Positions 1 through 6,578 of a DNA stretch of 11,889 nt are shown piece by piece. The stretch comes from a bacterium (GTDB lineage Bacteria; T1Sed10-126), in the NCBI GenBank assembly GCA_003557545.1, contig PWOD01000160.1:1-11889 (forward strand). The letters are read 5' to 3'. Each line of letters opens with the position of its first letter. Position 1 is the stretch's first letter. Made by a program: the position numbers and the translations under genes. The notes beneath the pieces were generated by a model. It was not told where the DNA came from. It searched no databases and was given only the letters and a program-made list of their open reading frames with translations.

Positions 1-538
1 AGTTTTTAAGATGGAGCAGATCGGTCATTGTTTGGGTAGGGTGATCGATATCACACTGTAGATTGACGATGGCCGGTCTGTGTCCTAATACATCCTTTTG
101 GAAACCTTCATCCAGAGCTTCGCCGACTTCTCGCATATACTGGTGGCCCAGCCCGATATATTTGTCGTGGCGTATTCCAATAACCTCACTCAGAAAGGAG
201 ATCATGTTAGAGGTTTCTCGTACAGTTTCCCCGTGGGCCACCTGTGATTTTGCCTCTTCAAACTCATTTACTGATAGACCCAGTAGATTAGCTGCTGACG
301 CGAAGGAAAAGCGTGTCCGTGTAGATTGATCTTTAAAGATTGAGATGGCCAGCCCTGTTTGAAAAAATCGGGTGGAAATATTATTCCGGTAAAGATCACG
401 TAGAATCTCAGCAATCATTAAAATTGCCTTGAGATCATCGAGAGATTTGTCCGAAGTTAATAGAAAATCTTCTCTGTAGGTGTGAAAATTAAGTTTTCTT
501 AATTCCTCCAGATCTTTCAAAAAGCTTTTAATGCTCAT
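1..538 (-). CDS. ygeW: YgeW-type knotted carbamoyltransferase, partial (C-terminus off the window)
   Basis: The reverse strand reads open from an ATG at 538 to the window edge, giving the first 179 residues. The carbamoyl-phosphate motif STRTRF, the segments AHGETVRET and NMISF, and the stretch around CDIDHPTQ are all present and match, in order, what I recall of E. coli YgeW. That protein is a member of the aspartate/ornithine carbamoyltransferase superfamily of about 400 residues, so roughly 55% is missing. A strong AGGAGG sits 9 nt before the ATG. It is the last visible gene of the minus-strand unit, 78 nt after the ygeY-like gene. YgeW proteins accompany YgeX and YgeY in anaerobes, in clusters linked to anaerobic purine/urate breakdown; the substrate here is not shown by the sequence. 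There is no stop or frameshift in the visible part. Confidence 0.93.
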   Translation of the reverse strand, partial: MSIKSFLKDLEELRKLNFHTYREDFLLTSDKSLDDLKAILMIAEILRDLYRNNISTRFFQTGLAISIFKDQSTRTRFSFASAANLLGLSVNEFEEAKSQVAHGETVRETSNMISFLSEVIGIRHDKYIGLGHQYMREVGEALDEGFQKDVLGHRPAIVNLQCDIDHPTQTMTDLLHLKN

Positions 539-616
539 TTCAAATCGCCTCCTAAAAATTGTTGTTTAATACTTATTTTTCCTCAAAAAACTCTGGTTTA
601 ATCTGACAGTTTAAAA

Positions 617-1825
617 TTACTTTTCGGTGTAAATCATCGGGAACAGTGCGTACCATGCGGCGGCTTTAACCAGGTGATCGACCGGAACCTGTTCATTAAT
701 CGTATGGGCGTAGATTTCATTGGCCGGGCCGAATCCAATGGTCGGAACTTCGTGAATGCCCATTGTTGCGATCCCGTTGGTCGAGAAGGTCCATTTGTCA
801 ACAAATGGTTCCTGAGAAAATAGTTCGCGGTACGTGGTTACCGCTTTCTGGCAAAGTGGTGATTCTTCCGGTAACACCCATACCGGATAATATTTTTCGG
901 TTGGATAGGTGAATCCAGTATAACTGGGTCGCTCATACTGTAAAATTTCGATTTTGACTACATCAGGGTCGACTCCGGATTTTTTTACTGCATCCTCAAC
1001 TTCAGCCAGAGCCGACTGTTTGGTTTCACCCGCTGTAAGGCGCCGGTCCAGATGGATATATGCACCGTCCGGCACCGCGCAGAGTGACGGTGTCTGGCAT
1101 TCTCCATAGCTGACGGTGACAGTCCCTTTGCCCAGGAAGGGATCTGATTTTAGTCGGTCGTTAAGTTTTTCTATCTCCAGAGCAATTCTAGAGATTCGAT
1201 AGATCGCGTTTTCTCCCCGTTCAGGAGCCGAACCGTGACAGGATACACCGCGGACATGAATACCAAACTCCATACGACCTCTCTGCCCCCGGTAAATGTT
1301 TAGATTGGTTGGCTCTGTGATTACTACACAATCTGGCTGAATATCGGTTTCGGAAAGAATATATTGCCAGCAGAGTCCATCACAATCCTCTTCCTGGACA
1401 GACCCTACTACATAGAGGGTATAGTCATTTTCCAGCCCTAGATCTTTGATTATTTTCCCCGCATAGACCATGCTGGCCATCCCCGCCAGCTGGTCGCTGG
1501 CTCCTCGACCAAAGATAATATTATCTTCAAACTTACCCTCAAATGGATCCCACTCCCACTCATCAATATTTCCGGTGTCAACGGTATCAATATGGGCATC
1601 CATTGCAATGACAGTCTTACCATCGCCGATTTTGCCGATTATGTTACCCATTTCATCGGTTTTAACAGTGTCAAAACCGGTTTTTTTCATCTCTTCGGCA
1701 ATTCTTTTAATAACCCCTTCTTCTTCGCAGCTGACTCCAGGTATTCGGATGAGATCACGCAGAAAATCTGTCATCTCTTCTGAATAGTTCTCCGCCTGTT
1801 GCAAAATTTCTTCCGGTAAATTCAT
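617..1825 (-). CDS. ygeY: YgeY-family M20 metallohydrolase (selenium metabolism-linked hydrolase family)
   Basis: A 402-residue protein of the M20 di-zinc peptidase/deacylase family, matching the usual YgeY length. Visible active-site elements are the MDAHIDT motif (His78, Asp80), GASDQ (Asp111, bridging metal ligand), EED (Glu146 as general base and Glu147 as ligand), EPT (Glu171) and AHTINEQV near the C-terminus (His374). All expected metal ligands are intact and there is no signal peptide, so it is a cytoplasmic hydrolase of a small amide or ureido compound. The frame extends to a GTG at 1834, but AGAGGAG is only 2 nt from that codon and 11 nt from the ATG at 1825, so I choose 1825. It lies 145 nt after the serine-kinase-like gene and 78 nt before ygeW. 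YgeY with YgeW is a recognised pairing; the exact substrate is unknown here. Confidence 0.92.
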   Translation of the reverse strand: MNLPEEILQQAENYSEEMTDFLRDLIRIPGVSCEEEGVIKRIAEEMKKTGFDTVKTDEMGNIIGKIGDGKTVIAMDAHIDTVDTGNIDEWEWDPFEGKFEDNIIFGRGASDQLAGMASMVYAGKIIKDLGLENDYTLYVVGSVQEEDCDGLCWQYILSETDIQPDCVVITEPTNLNIYRGQRGRMEFGIHVRGVSCHGSAPERGENAIYRISRIALEIEKLNDRLKSDPFLGKGTVTVSYGECQTPSLCAVPDGAYIHLDRRLTAGETKQSALAEVEDAVKKSGVDPDVVKIEILQYERPSYTGFTYPTEKYYPVWVLPEESPLCQKAVTTYRELFSQEPFVDKWTFSTNGIATMGIHEVPTIGFGPANEIYAHTINEQVPVDHLVKAAAWYALFPMIYTEK

Positions 1826-1970
1826 CTTGTTCACATCTCCTCTGTAAAGTTGTTTTCTACTCTGTCCCCGGGGATAAGTCCGGTAGTTTAAACAATCGAC
1901 ATAAACCCCCTGTTAGATTTCTGAGCGCGGCTGACCACACTGTTCAGTTGTTGGGCGAACTTACTTCGGT

Positions 1971-2390
1971 TTAACGAAGGAGCTCATCAAGCGGGTAATC
2001 CACACGGCTTTCGGGGATATGCAATATATGTTTTGTGCTCTTGGGAGGAAAGACCTGATTGCTCAAGCCCATCTCCAGAACTGCCTGTTTGGTTAACGGT
2101 TCGATCGGGCAGTTGGGTCGCGGTTTGACGCTAATAATTTCAGGATTAAAATAGTCAACCCGGATAACCGGAGCCCATTTAACCTTTAAAGATATTAAAG
2201 CTGCCGCACGATGATGGCCATCAAGAATAACATTGTGTTGGTTATCAATTAGTATTGGATAATCAACACAGCCGCTGGTTTTAATCTGTTCTACCAGCTG
2301 CTGACGGCGCTGTTGGTAGATCTGTTCGTGCTCTTTCAGCGCGGCTGGATCTACAAGCTCAATGTCCAGCGTTATATCGTTCAGGTTCAT
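1971..2390 (-). CDS. Small ParB-fold protein, probable free-serine kinase (SerK/SbnI-like)
   Basis: A 139-residue protein with the ParB/sulfiredoxin-like nucleotide-binding fold. The motifs in order are: His-Glu at 21-22 before a basic helix, PILID at 45-49, DGHHR at 57-61, and FPPKSTKH at 114-121. The His-Glu followed by D-G-x-H-R is the arrangement of SbnI (catalytic Glu20) and archaeal SerK, which phosphorylate free L-serine to O-phosphoserine; Glu22 would be the catalytic residue. Those relatives are about 240-255 residues, so this is a compact single-domain form. The DNA-binding domain of a partition ParB is absent. The frame can be extended upstream to a TTG at 2405, but no Shine-Dalgarno supports it; the ATG at 2390 has a weak GGA 10 nt upstream. 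It lies between a PLP lyase-like gene and ygeY, which fits a metabolic role. The kinase assignment is inference from motifs. Confidence 0.72.
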   Translation of the reverse strand: MNLNDITLDIELVDPAALKEHEQIYQQRRQQLVEQIKTSGCVDYPILIDNQHNVILDGHHRAAALISLKVKWAPVIRVDYFNPEIISVKPRPNCPIEPLTKQAVLEMGLSNQVFPPKSTKHILHIPESRVDYPLDELLR

Positions 2391-2483
2391 TTTTTTAGTT
2401 TCCAAATCAATCGCCCCGTTGTTTATCGTTATAAGCAGACCTCATTGATTAATCTTTAATAATGCTTCCTTCTTAGACAGAGT

Positions 2484-2515
2484 CGACCGGGGATTAAATA
2501 ATCCCGACCCGGTCG
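2484..2515 (-). other. Hairpin spanning the stop codon of the PLP-enzyme gene
   Basis: CGACCGGG at 2484-2491 is the exact reverse complement of CCCGGTCG at 2508-2515, and the interior holds a second short complementarity (GATTA/TAATC). In the minus-strand transcript this forms an 8-bp GC-rich stem that contains the TAA stop of the upstream gene. No U-tract follows, so it is not a standard intrinsic terminator. A role in partial attenuation, RNA processing or mRNA end protection between the first two genes is possible but unproven. Confidence 0.6.
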
Positions 2516-3966
2516 TTAAACTGATTGATCAACTGGTCAATATCTTCTGCCTGGCCGTGGATTTCATCCCAGAAAGCAGGCCATCGCTGCCACTGTTCGT
2601 CCAGCTCCTCAAGCTGTTTCTCCTGCTGTTCTATCCAGGTGAAATATTTAAGATTGTGAATCCGGCGCTTGTCTTCATGCTGGAGGTCAAGAATATTGGC
2701 AGTGTTTTGATCCAGAATAGACTTTTCATAGGCCCGGGCCGCATCCTGCTCGGTATATTCTACCTTGTTTTGACGCATCTCTTCAAGGCGTGAGTTGTAT
2801 AGTTCCATCGAATCGGTCCAGACTGTCATCAGGGCATCGTTTTCAGTCAGTTCATACTTTTTGGCGTATTTGATACAGCCAAGAACATTGGCTATTCCAG
2901 AAATACCCATCAGATCAAGGTTATCAACAACCTGCGGATCAACCCCTCGTTCTTTGAGGAAATCTCGCCCGACCGGTTCGTTGAAAAATCGGACCAGTCG
3001 CATGCAGTCCTCGTCATCAATCGCCACAATAGTATCTGTATTGCGGACGTTATGAACCCAGGGGACATGTTTGTCGCCAATACCTTCGATTCGGTGACTG
3101 CCATAACCGTTTTCGAGGAGGGTGGGACATTGTAGTGCTTCACCTACTGCCAGTTTGCTGCCCGGAAATAAATCTTTCATTCGGTCGCCACTGGCCAGAG
3201 TTCCGGAAGAGCCAGAGGTGAGGATCGTTGCCGCCAGCTGCTGGCCTTCTTTTAGTTCGGCGTTGAGAACTTCGGCCATGGCACCCCCGGTGACCTGATA
3301 ATGCCATAGGTGGTTACCGTATTCATCAAATTGATTAAAAATAACAATTTTATCTTTATATGCTGGATCTTTCCGTAACTCCCAGCATTTGTCGAAAATA
3401 GCTTTAATGTCAGCTTCACCACCGGGAGTTGTGAAAACTTCACCGGCCACCTTGGAAAGCCATTCAAACCGTTCGGGACTCATTTCTTCAGGTAGTATCG
3501 CAATCGAATCACAGCCCAGCAGTGCAGCGTCGTAAGCCCCACCTCTGCAGTAGTTTCCGGTTGATGGCCAGACGGCTATCTGGTTTACCGGATCAAACTG
3601 TCCGGTGGTCAAACGGGGAGCCAGACAGCCAAAGGTTGCTCCTACCTTGTGGGCACCGGTGGGAAACCATTTCCCCACAACACAGAAAATACGGGCCTTT
3701 ACTCCAGTTAATTCAGAGGGTAGTTCCACATAGTTGACATCACCATATAACCCTCCGTCAGGATTGGGTTCGTTCTTCCAGGTGATTCTGAACAGGTTCC
3801 GCGGATGGATCTCCCATAGCCCAATATCGTTTAGCTCCTGTTTGATACTGTCAGGTATTAGTTCGGGATTTTTCATCTGCTCGAAAGTTGGAATGACAAT
3901 ATTCCTCTCCCGTGCCACCTCGATTGTCTGTTGTAGCTGTTTGTCATTGATTGTCAAATCAATCAT
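2494..3966 (-). CDS. Fold-type II PLP-dependent enzyme of uncharacterised family (cysteine synthase/threonine dehydratase superfamily)
   Basis: A 490-residue protein. Visible PLP-site elements are TGAHKVGAT with the probable Schiff-base lysine Lys107, the asparagine-loop STGNY at 136-140, and the phosphate-binding SGSSGT at 251-256. The core is that of beta-replacement/beta-elimination enzymes, but the first 80 and last 100 residues are additions relative to cysteine synthase (about 310 residues); the C-terminal part is Gln/Glu-rich and probably helical. It is not YgeX (diaminopropionate ammonia-lyase, about 400 residues, different lysine context), although it sits where ygeX sits in other ygeW/ygeY clusters. 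The frame extends to TTG at 3987, but AAAGGAG lies inside that extension, 11 nt before the ATG at 3966, which I choose. It is the first gene of the minus-strand unit. The reaction is unknown; O-phosphoserine is a reasonable substrate guess because of the neighbouring serine-kinase-like gene. Confidence 0.85.
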   Translation of the reverse strand: MIDLTINDKQLQQTIEVARERNIVIPTFEQMKNPELIPDSIKQELNDIGLWEIHPRNLFRITWKNEPNPDGGLYGDVNYVELPSELTGVKARIFCVVGKWFPTGAHKVGATFGCLAPRLTTGQFDPVNQIAVWPSTGNYCRGGAYDAALLGCDSIAILPEEMSPERFEWLSKVAGEVFTTPGGEADIKAIFDKCWELRKDPAYKDKIVIFNQFDEYGNHLWHYQVTGGAMAEVLNAELKEGQQLAATILTSGSSGTLASGDRMKDLFPGSKLAVGEALQCPTLLENGYGSHRIEGIGDKHVPWVHNVRNTDTIVAIDDEDCMRLVRFFNEPVGRDFLKERGVDPQVVDNLDLMGISGIANVLGCIKYAKKYELTENDALMTVWTDSMELYNSRLEEMRQNKVEYTEQDAARAYEKSILDQNTANILDLQHEDKRRIHNLKYFTWIEQQEKQLEELDEQWQRWPAFWDEIHGQAEDIDQLINQFNDRVGII

Positions 3967-4236
3967 TTTAAGTCGTGCTCCTTTCAATGTTTTCTGTAAT
4001 TCGGATAGTTATAAGTAAAATAAACTGTTTGTTTTATTTACCCTGTTCGTAATAAGTGCCCTGATAATCCATAGCAGTTTGATGATGCCATTGGTTATTC
4101 GGTGCTTTTGTTTTGAGTAGCAAGCTTCATTTTACAAGGTATATACCGGGTGTAACTTTAATTGTTGCACCGTTTTATGGTTGACCACCTGTTTGTTCAG
4201 TGGGTGTGTAGTCCCGCAGAAACAACACGAGGAAAT

Positions 4237-4260
4237 TATTCCACCCTGCAAGGTGGAATA
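4237..4260. promoter_or_regulatory. Operator-like dyad at the minus-strand transcription start
   Basis: TATTCCACC at 4237-4245 and GGTGGAATA at 4252-4260 are a perfect 9-bp inverted repeat with a 6-nt spacer. It begins 3 nt downstream of the minus-strand -10 box and covers the predicted start site, a classic repressor position. No T-run follows on either strand, so it is unlikely to be a terminator. The binding protein is not identified. Confidence 0.55.
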
Positions 4261-4262
4261 TG

Positions 4263-4291
4263 AAGATATCCACAAAAGCTCCTTTTGTCAA
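4263..4291 (-). promoter_or_regulatory. Sigma-A-type promoter for the PLP/serK-like/ygeY/ygeW unit
   Basis: Read on the minus strand, a perfect -35 TTGACA (4291-4286) is followed after 17 nt by TATCTT (4268-4263), which matches 4 of 6 positions of the -10 consensus. A second inverted repeat, ACAAAAG-CTC-CTTTTGT at 4272-4288, overlaps the -35 box and spacer. Transcription would start near 4256, giving a leader of about 290 nt before the ATG at 3966. Confidence 0.55.
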
Positions 4292-4435
4292 GAGAATATT
4301 CGACTATTTCTAAAATTTATACCCTGTTCAATTATCGCTTGGATCGTTTGAATCTGCATCTGATAGCTCTAGAATGCTGGGCAGGAATTTATTTGCTCGG
4401 GGTGGGAACAGGCAGACCCTGAAACCACGAAAAAC

Positions 4436-4464
4436 TTTACAAGATTGCGGGCTGGTTGTATACT
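4436..4464 (+). promoter_or_regulatory. Sigma-A-type promoter of the rrf2-iscS-iscU-nadA-mnmA operon
   Basis: TTTACA at 4436-4441 and TATACT at 4459-4464 are each 5 of 6 matches to the -35 and -10 consensus and are separated by exactly 17 nt. The predicted start site is around 4471, leaving a leader of about 40 nt before the GTG start of the rrf2 gene. Confidence 0.7.
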
Positions 4465-4486
4465 GTTCTACCGATTCAATAGAACA
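4464..4486. promoter_or_regulatory. Dyad operator candidate for Rrf2 autoregulation
   Basis: TGTTCTA (4464-4470) and TAGAACA (4480-4486) form a perfect 7-bp inverted repeat with a 9-nt spacer. The element abuts the -10 box and covers the predicted start site. Rrf2/IscR proteins bind dyads of about this size (23-26 bp) and commonly repress their own operon, so the position fits. It does not obviously match the E. coli IscR type 1 or type 2 sites. Confidence 0.5.
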
Positions 4487-4509
4487 ACTAGAGTAAAGGG
4501 GTTGGTCCG

Positions 4510-4905
4510 GTGCATATTTCTACTCGTGGACGTTATGGATTGAGGGCCCTGGTGGAGCTTGCTGAACACCGGCAGGAGCCACGTCTACTCAAGGAGATTG
4601 CTGCCAGTCAGGATATTTCAATGAAATATCTTGGACATATAATCAGTAATCTCAAGAAGGCGGGGATTATTTCTCGCACTTCACGCGGTTATTTACTGGC
4701 AGAGGATCCGGCTGAGATAAACTGCTGGGAGGTCATAACAGCATTGGAAGGCTCGTTGGCTCCTGTAGAGTGTGTGGATAATCCAGCTCTCTGTGATCGC
4801 CACGATCATTGCCGTACATCTACAGTGTTTGTTCGGATGAAGCAGGCACTTGAAAAGGAACTGCAGCAGATTACGCTGGAGGATCTTGCTGCAGTTGAAG
4901 ACTAG
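4510..4905 (+). CDS. Rrf2-family transcriptional regulator (IscR-like)
   Basis: A 131-residue protein. The N-terminal winged helix-turn-helix carries the family signature (STRGRYGLRAL at 4-14, then KEIAASQDISMKYLGHIISNLKKAG, residues 28-52). The C-terminal half has three cysteines, Cys88, Cys95 and Cys101 (CX6CX5C), the pattern used by IscR-like members to hold an iron-sulfur cluster. The GTG start has AAAGGGG 8 nt upstream and a promoter and dyad just before it. The next gene, a cysteine desulfurase, begins 32 nt after the stop. The probable role is to sense iron-sulfur status and control this operon, including itself. The cluster and its regulatory effect are inferred from the family. Confidence 0.93.
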   Translation: MHISTRGRYGLRALVELAEHRQEPRLLKEIAASQDISMKYLGHIISNLKKAGIISRTSRGYLLAEDPAEINCWEVITALEGSLAPVECVDNPALCDRHDHCRTSTVFVRMKQALEKELQQITLEDLAAVED

Positions 4906-4937
4906 TTTATGAAAGTTCCAAATGGGAGGCAAAGACA

Positions 4938-6113
4938 GTGGAAAATAGTTTGATTTATCTGGACCATAATGCGACTACACCGGTTGCTCCTGAGGTATTG
5001 CAGGCCATGCAGCCCTTTCACCGGGAGCAATTCGCCAATCCATCCAGTCCCTATCGGATTGCGACCGAGGCGGCCCAGGCCCGTGAAACGGCTCGTGAAG
5101 CGGTGGCTGAACTGCTGGGTTGTAAATCGCAAGAGATCATCTTTACCGGCTGTGGAACTGAGGCTGATAACCTTGCTATTAAGGGTGTGGGGTTTGCGCG
5201 TCGTCAACAGGGTAATCATATTATTACAACAAAGATTGAGCATCATGCTGTTTTAAAAAGCTGTCAGTGGATGGAAAAACAGGGTTTCGAACTGACCTAT
5301 CTGGATGTTGATGAAACCGGTCGTGTTAGTCCGGAGCAGGTGGAACGATCGCTGCGTGATGATACAATCCTGGTTACTATTATGCATGCTAATAACGAGG
5401 TTGGAACGGTTCAACCCCTGCAGGAGATTGGAGAACTACTGGCTGACAAACAGGCTTATTTCCATACTGATGCGGTTCAGACAGCTGGTAAGATTCCTTT
5501 CACGGTAGAGGATTTAAAGGTGGATCTTCTGTCTATATCAGCCCATAAGATTTATGGTCCTAAGGGTGTTGGGGCCTTATATCGGCGCCAGGGGACAACG
5601 CTTCAGCCGTTGTTACACGGTGGTCGACATGAGAATAATTTGCGAGCTGGAACGGAGAATATAGCTGGCATAGTTGGTCTGGGTGCCGCCGCGAGATTGG
5701 CCCGGAAAAATCTGGCCGAATCAGCAGATAAGCGAGTTGCGGAGCTGCGCGACCGGCTGGAAGCCGGATTGTTTGAAAAAATCACCGATCTGAAGTTTAA
5801 TGGGAATAGAAACCATCGGTTGCCCACAACAGTTAACCTGTCCTTTAACTATATTGAAGGGGAGGCGATGCTGTTACATCTGGACGCTCATGGTATCGCT
5901 GTTTCCAGCGGCTCGGCCTGTACATCCGGTACTCTTGATGCTTCACATGTATTGTTGGCCATGGGGGTGCCGGTTGAACTGGCCCATGGATCATTACGAT
6001 TCAGTCTTGGTTATGAAAATACCGAAGCGGATATTCAGCGGGTTATTGATCTGTTGCCCGGGATTGTCCGTAAGTTACGGGAGATTTCCCCGTTATACCC
6101 GGGCGAACAATAA
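4938..6113 (+). CDS. iscS: Cysteine desulfurase (NifS/IscS family)
   Basis: A 391-residue PLP enzyme that removes sulfur from L-cysteine, giving alanine and a persulfide. The N-terminus YLDHNATTPV, His103 (substrate/PLP stacking), HTDAVQ (Asp178), SAHKIYGPKG with Schiff-base Lys204, and the flexible loop SSGSACTSG with catalytic Cys328 are all present. Length and the cysteine loop fit the group I (NifS/IscS) class rather than SufS. The GTG start is preceded by GGGAGG at 8 nt. It is the second gene of the operon, 84 nt before the IscU-like scaffold, its natural partner; it may also feed MnmA at the end of the same operon. Whether it should be named nifS or iscS cannot be decided from sequence; no nitrogenase genes are present. 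Confidence 0.95.
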   Translation: MENSLIYLDHNATTPVAPEVLQAMQPFHREQFANPSSPYRIATEAAQARETAREAVAELLGCKSQEIIFTGCGTEADNLAIKGVGFARRQQGNHIITTKIEHHAVLKSCQWMEKQGFELTYLDVDETGRVSPEQVERSLRDDTILVTIMHANNEVGTVQPLQEIGELLADKQAYFHTDAVQTAGKIPFTVEDLKVDLLSISAHKIYGPKGVGALYRRQGTTLQPLLHGGRHENNLRAGTENIAGIVGLGAAARLARKNLAESADKRVAELRDRLEAGLFEKITDLKFNGNRNHRLPTTVNLSFNYIEGEAMLLHLDAHGIAVSSGSACTSGTLDASHVLLAMGVPVELAHGSLRFSLGYENTEADIQRVIDLLPGIVRKLREISPLYPGEQ

Positions 6114-6197
6114 CTGATAGCTCTTTTTGATTGCTGTTGGTAATAGATGTAAGGACTAAAAGCAGGTTAATTTTTGAGGAGGTTCTGGTGAACTGAT

Positions 6198-6578
6198 ATG
6201 GAGTATAGTGACAAGGTTATGGATTATTTTATGAATCCTAAAAATATGGGAACCATGGAGGAGCCGGACGGGGTGGGTGAGGTTGGTAATCCCAGCTGTG
6301 GCGACCAGATGACGATTCAGATTAAGGTTGAAGATGATCGGATAGTTGACATTAAATTTAAAACTTTCGGTTGTGCTGCCGCTATTGCCACATCATCTAT
6401 GGTGACTGAACTGGCCCGGAATAAAACTCTTGATGAAGCTCTGCAACTGACCAACCAGGAGGTTGAGGAGGAGCTGGGTGGACTGCCCCCGATAAAACGC
6501 CACTGTTCATTACTGGCGGAAGAGGGGCTTGAAGCGGCAATTGAAAATTATCGTTCTAAACAGGAGGGAAACAGTTGA
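6198..6578 (+). CDS. iscU: IscU/NifU N-terminal-type iron-sulfur cluster scaffold
   Basis: A 126-residue protein with the three cluster-binding cysteines Cys34 (NPSCGD), Cys59 (FGCAAAIA) and Cys103 (KRHCSLL), plus Asp36 and His102, all in expected positions. It lacks the central ferredoxin and C-terminal domains of full NifU and so is IscU-like. The desulfurase encoded just upstream would load it. The ATG lies 15 nt after a strong GAGGAGG (6176-6182), which is a long spacing; a GTG-AAC-TGA triplet sits between them. The stop TGA overlaps the TTG start of nadA, so the two are probably translationally coupled. Confidence 0.94.
   Translation: MEYSDKVMDYFMNPKNMGTMEEPDGVGEVGNPSCGDQMTIQIKVEDDRIVDIKFKTFGCAAAIATSSMVTELARNKTLDEALQLTNQEVEEELGGLPPIKRHCSLLAEEGLEAAIENYRSKQEGNS

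Larger units (their letters stand above)
3967..4509. other. Divergent intergenic region (543 nt) between the PLP-enzyme gene and rrf2
   Basis: This region holds no convincing gene on either strand. It contains the leader (about 290 nt, minus strand) of the PLP-enzyme transcript at about 3967-4256, a minus-strand promoter with two dyads at 4237-4291, an AT-rich stretch of about 145 nt (4292-4435) in which I see nothing definite, and the rrf2 promoter with its dyad at 4436-4486. The motif ACCCTGTTC occurs twice (4040 and 4321) in the same orientation; I cannot say whether that matters. I did not recognise any riboswitch class in the leader. Confidence 0.7.

Noticed and set aside
1-30. Possible adapter remnant at the window start, because the reverse complement contains CCGATCT
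   Set aside because: The bases lie inside a clean frame that matches a conserved part of YgeW, so they are genuine sequence.
63-329. Plus-strand open frame antisense to ygeW
   Set aside because: It is a shadow of the conserved minus-strand coding sequence and has no recognisable domain.
1971-2390. Reading the small ParB-fold protein as a chromosome or plasmid partition factor
   Set aside because: It lacks the helix-turn-helix and dimer domains of ParB, there is no parA neighbour or parS site, and the kinase-type motifs fit better.
4034-4072. 12-codon minus-strand ORF in the leader of the PLP-enzyme transcript
   Set aside because: No ribosome binding site and no recognisable leader-peptide pattern such as a run of one amino acid.
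4237-4260. Reading the 9-bp dyad as an intrinsic terminator
   Set aside because: No T-run follows on either strand and it lies at a predicted start site, not after a gene.
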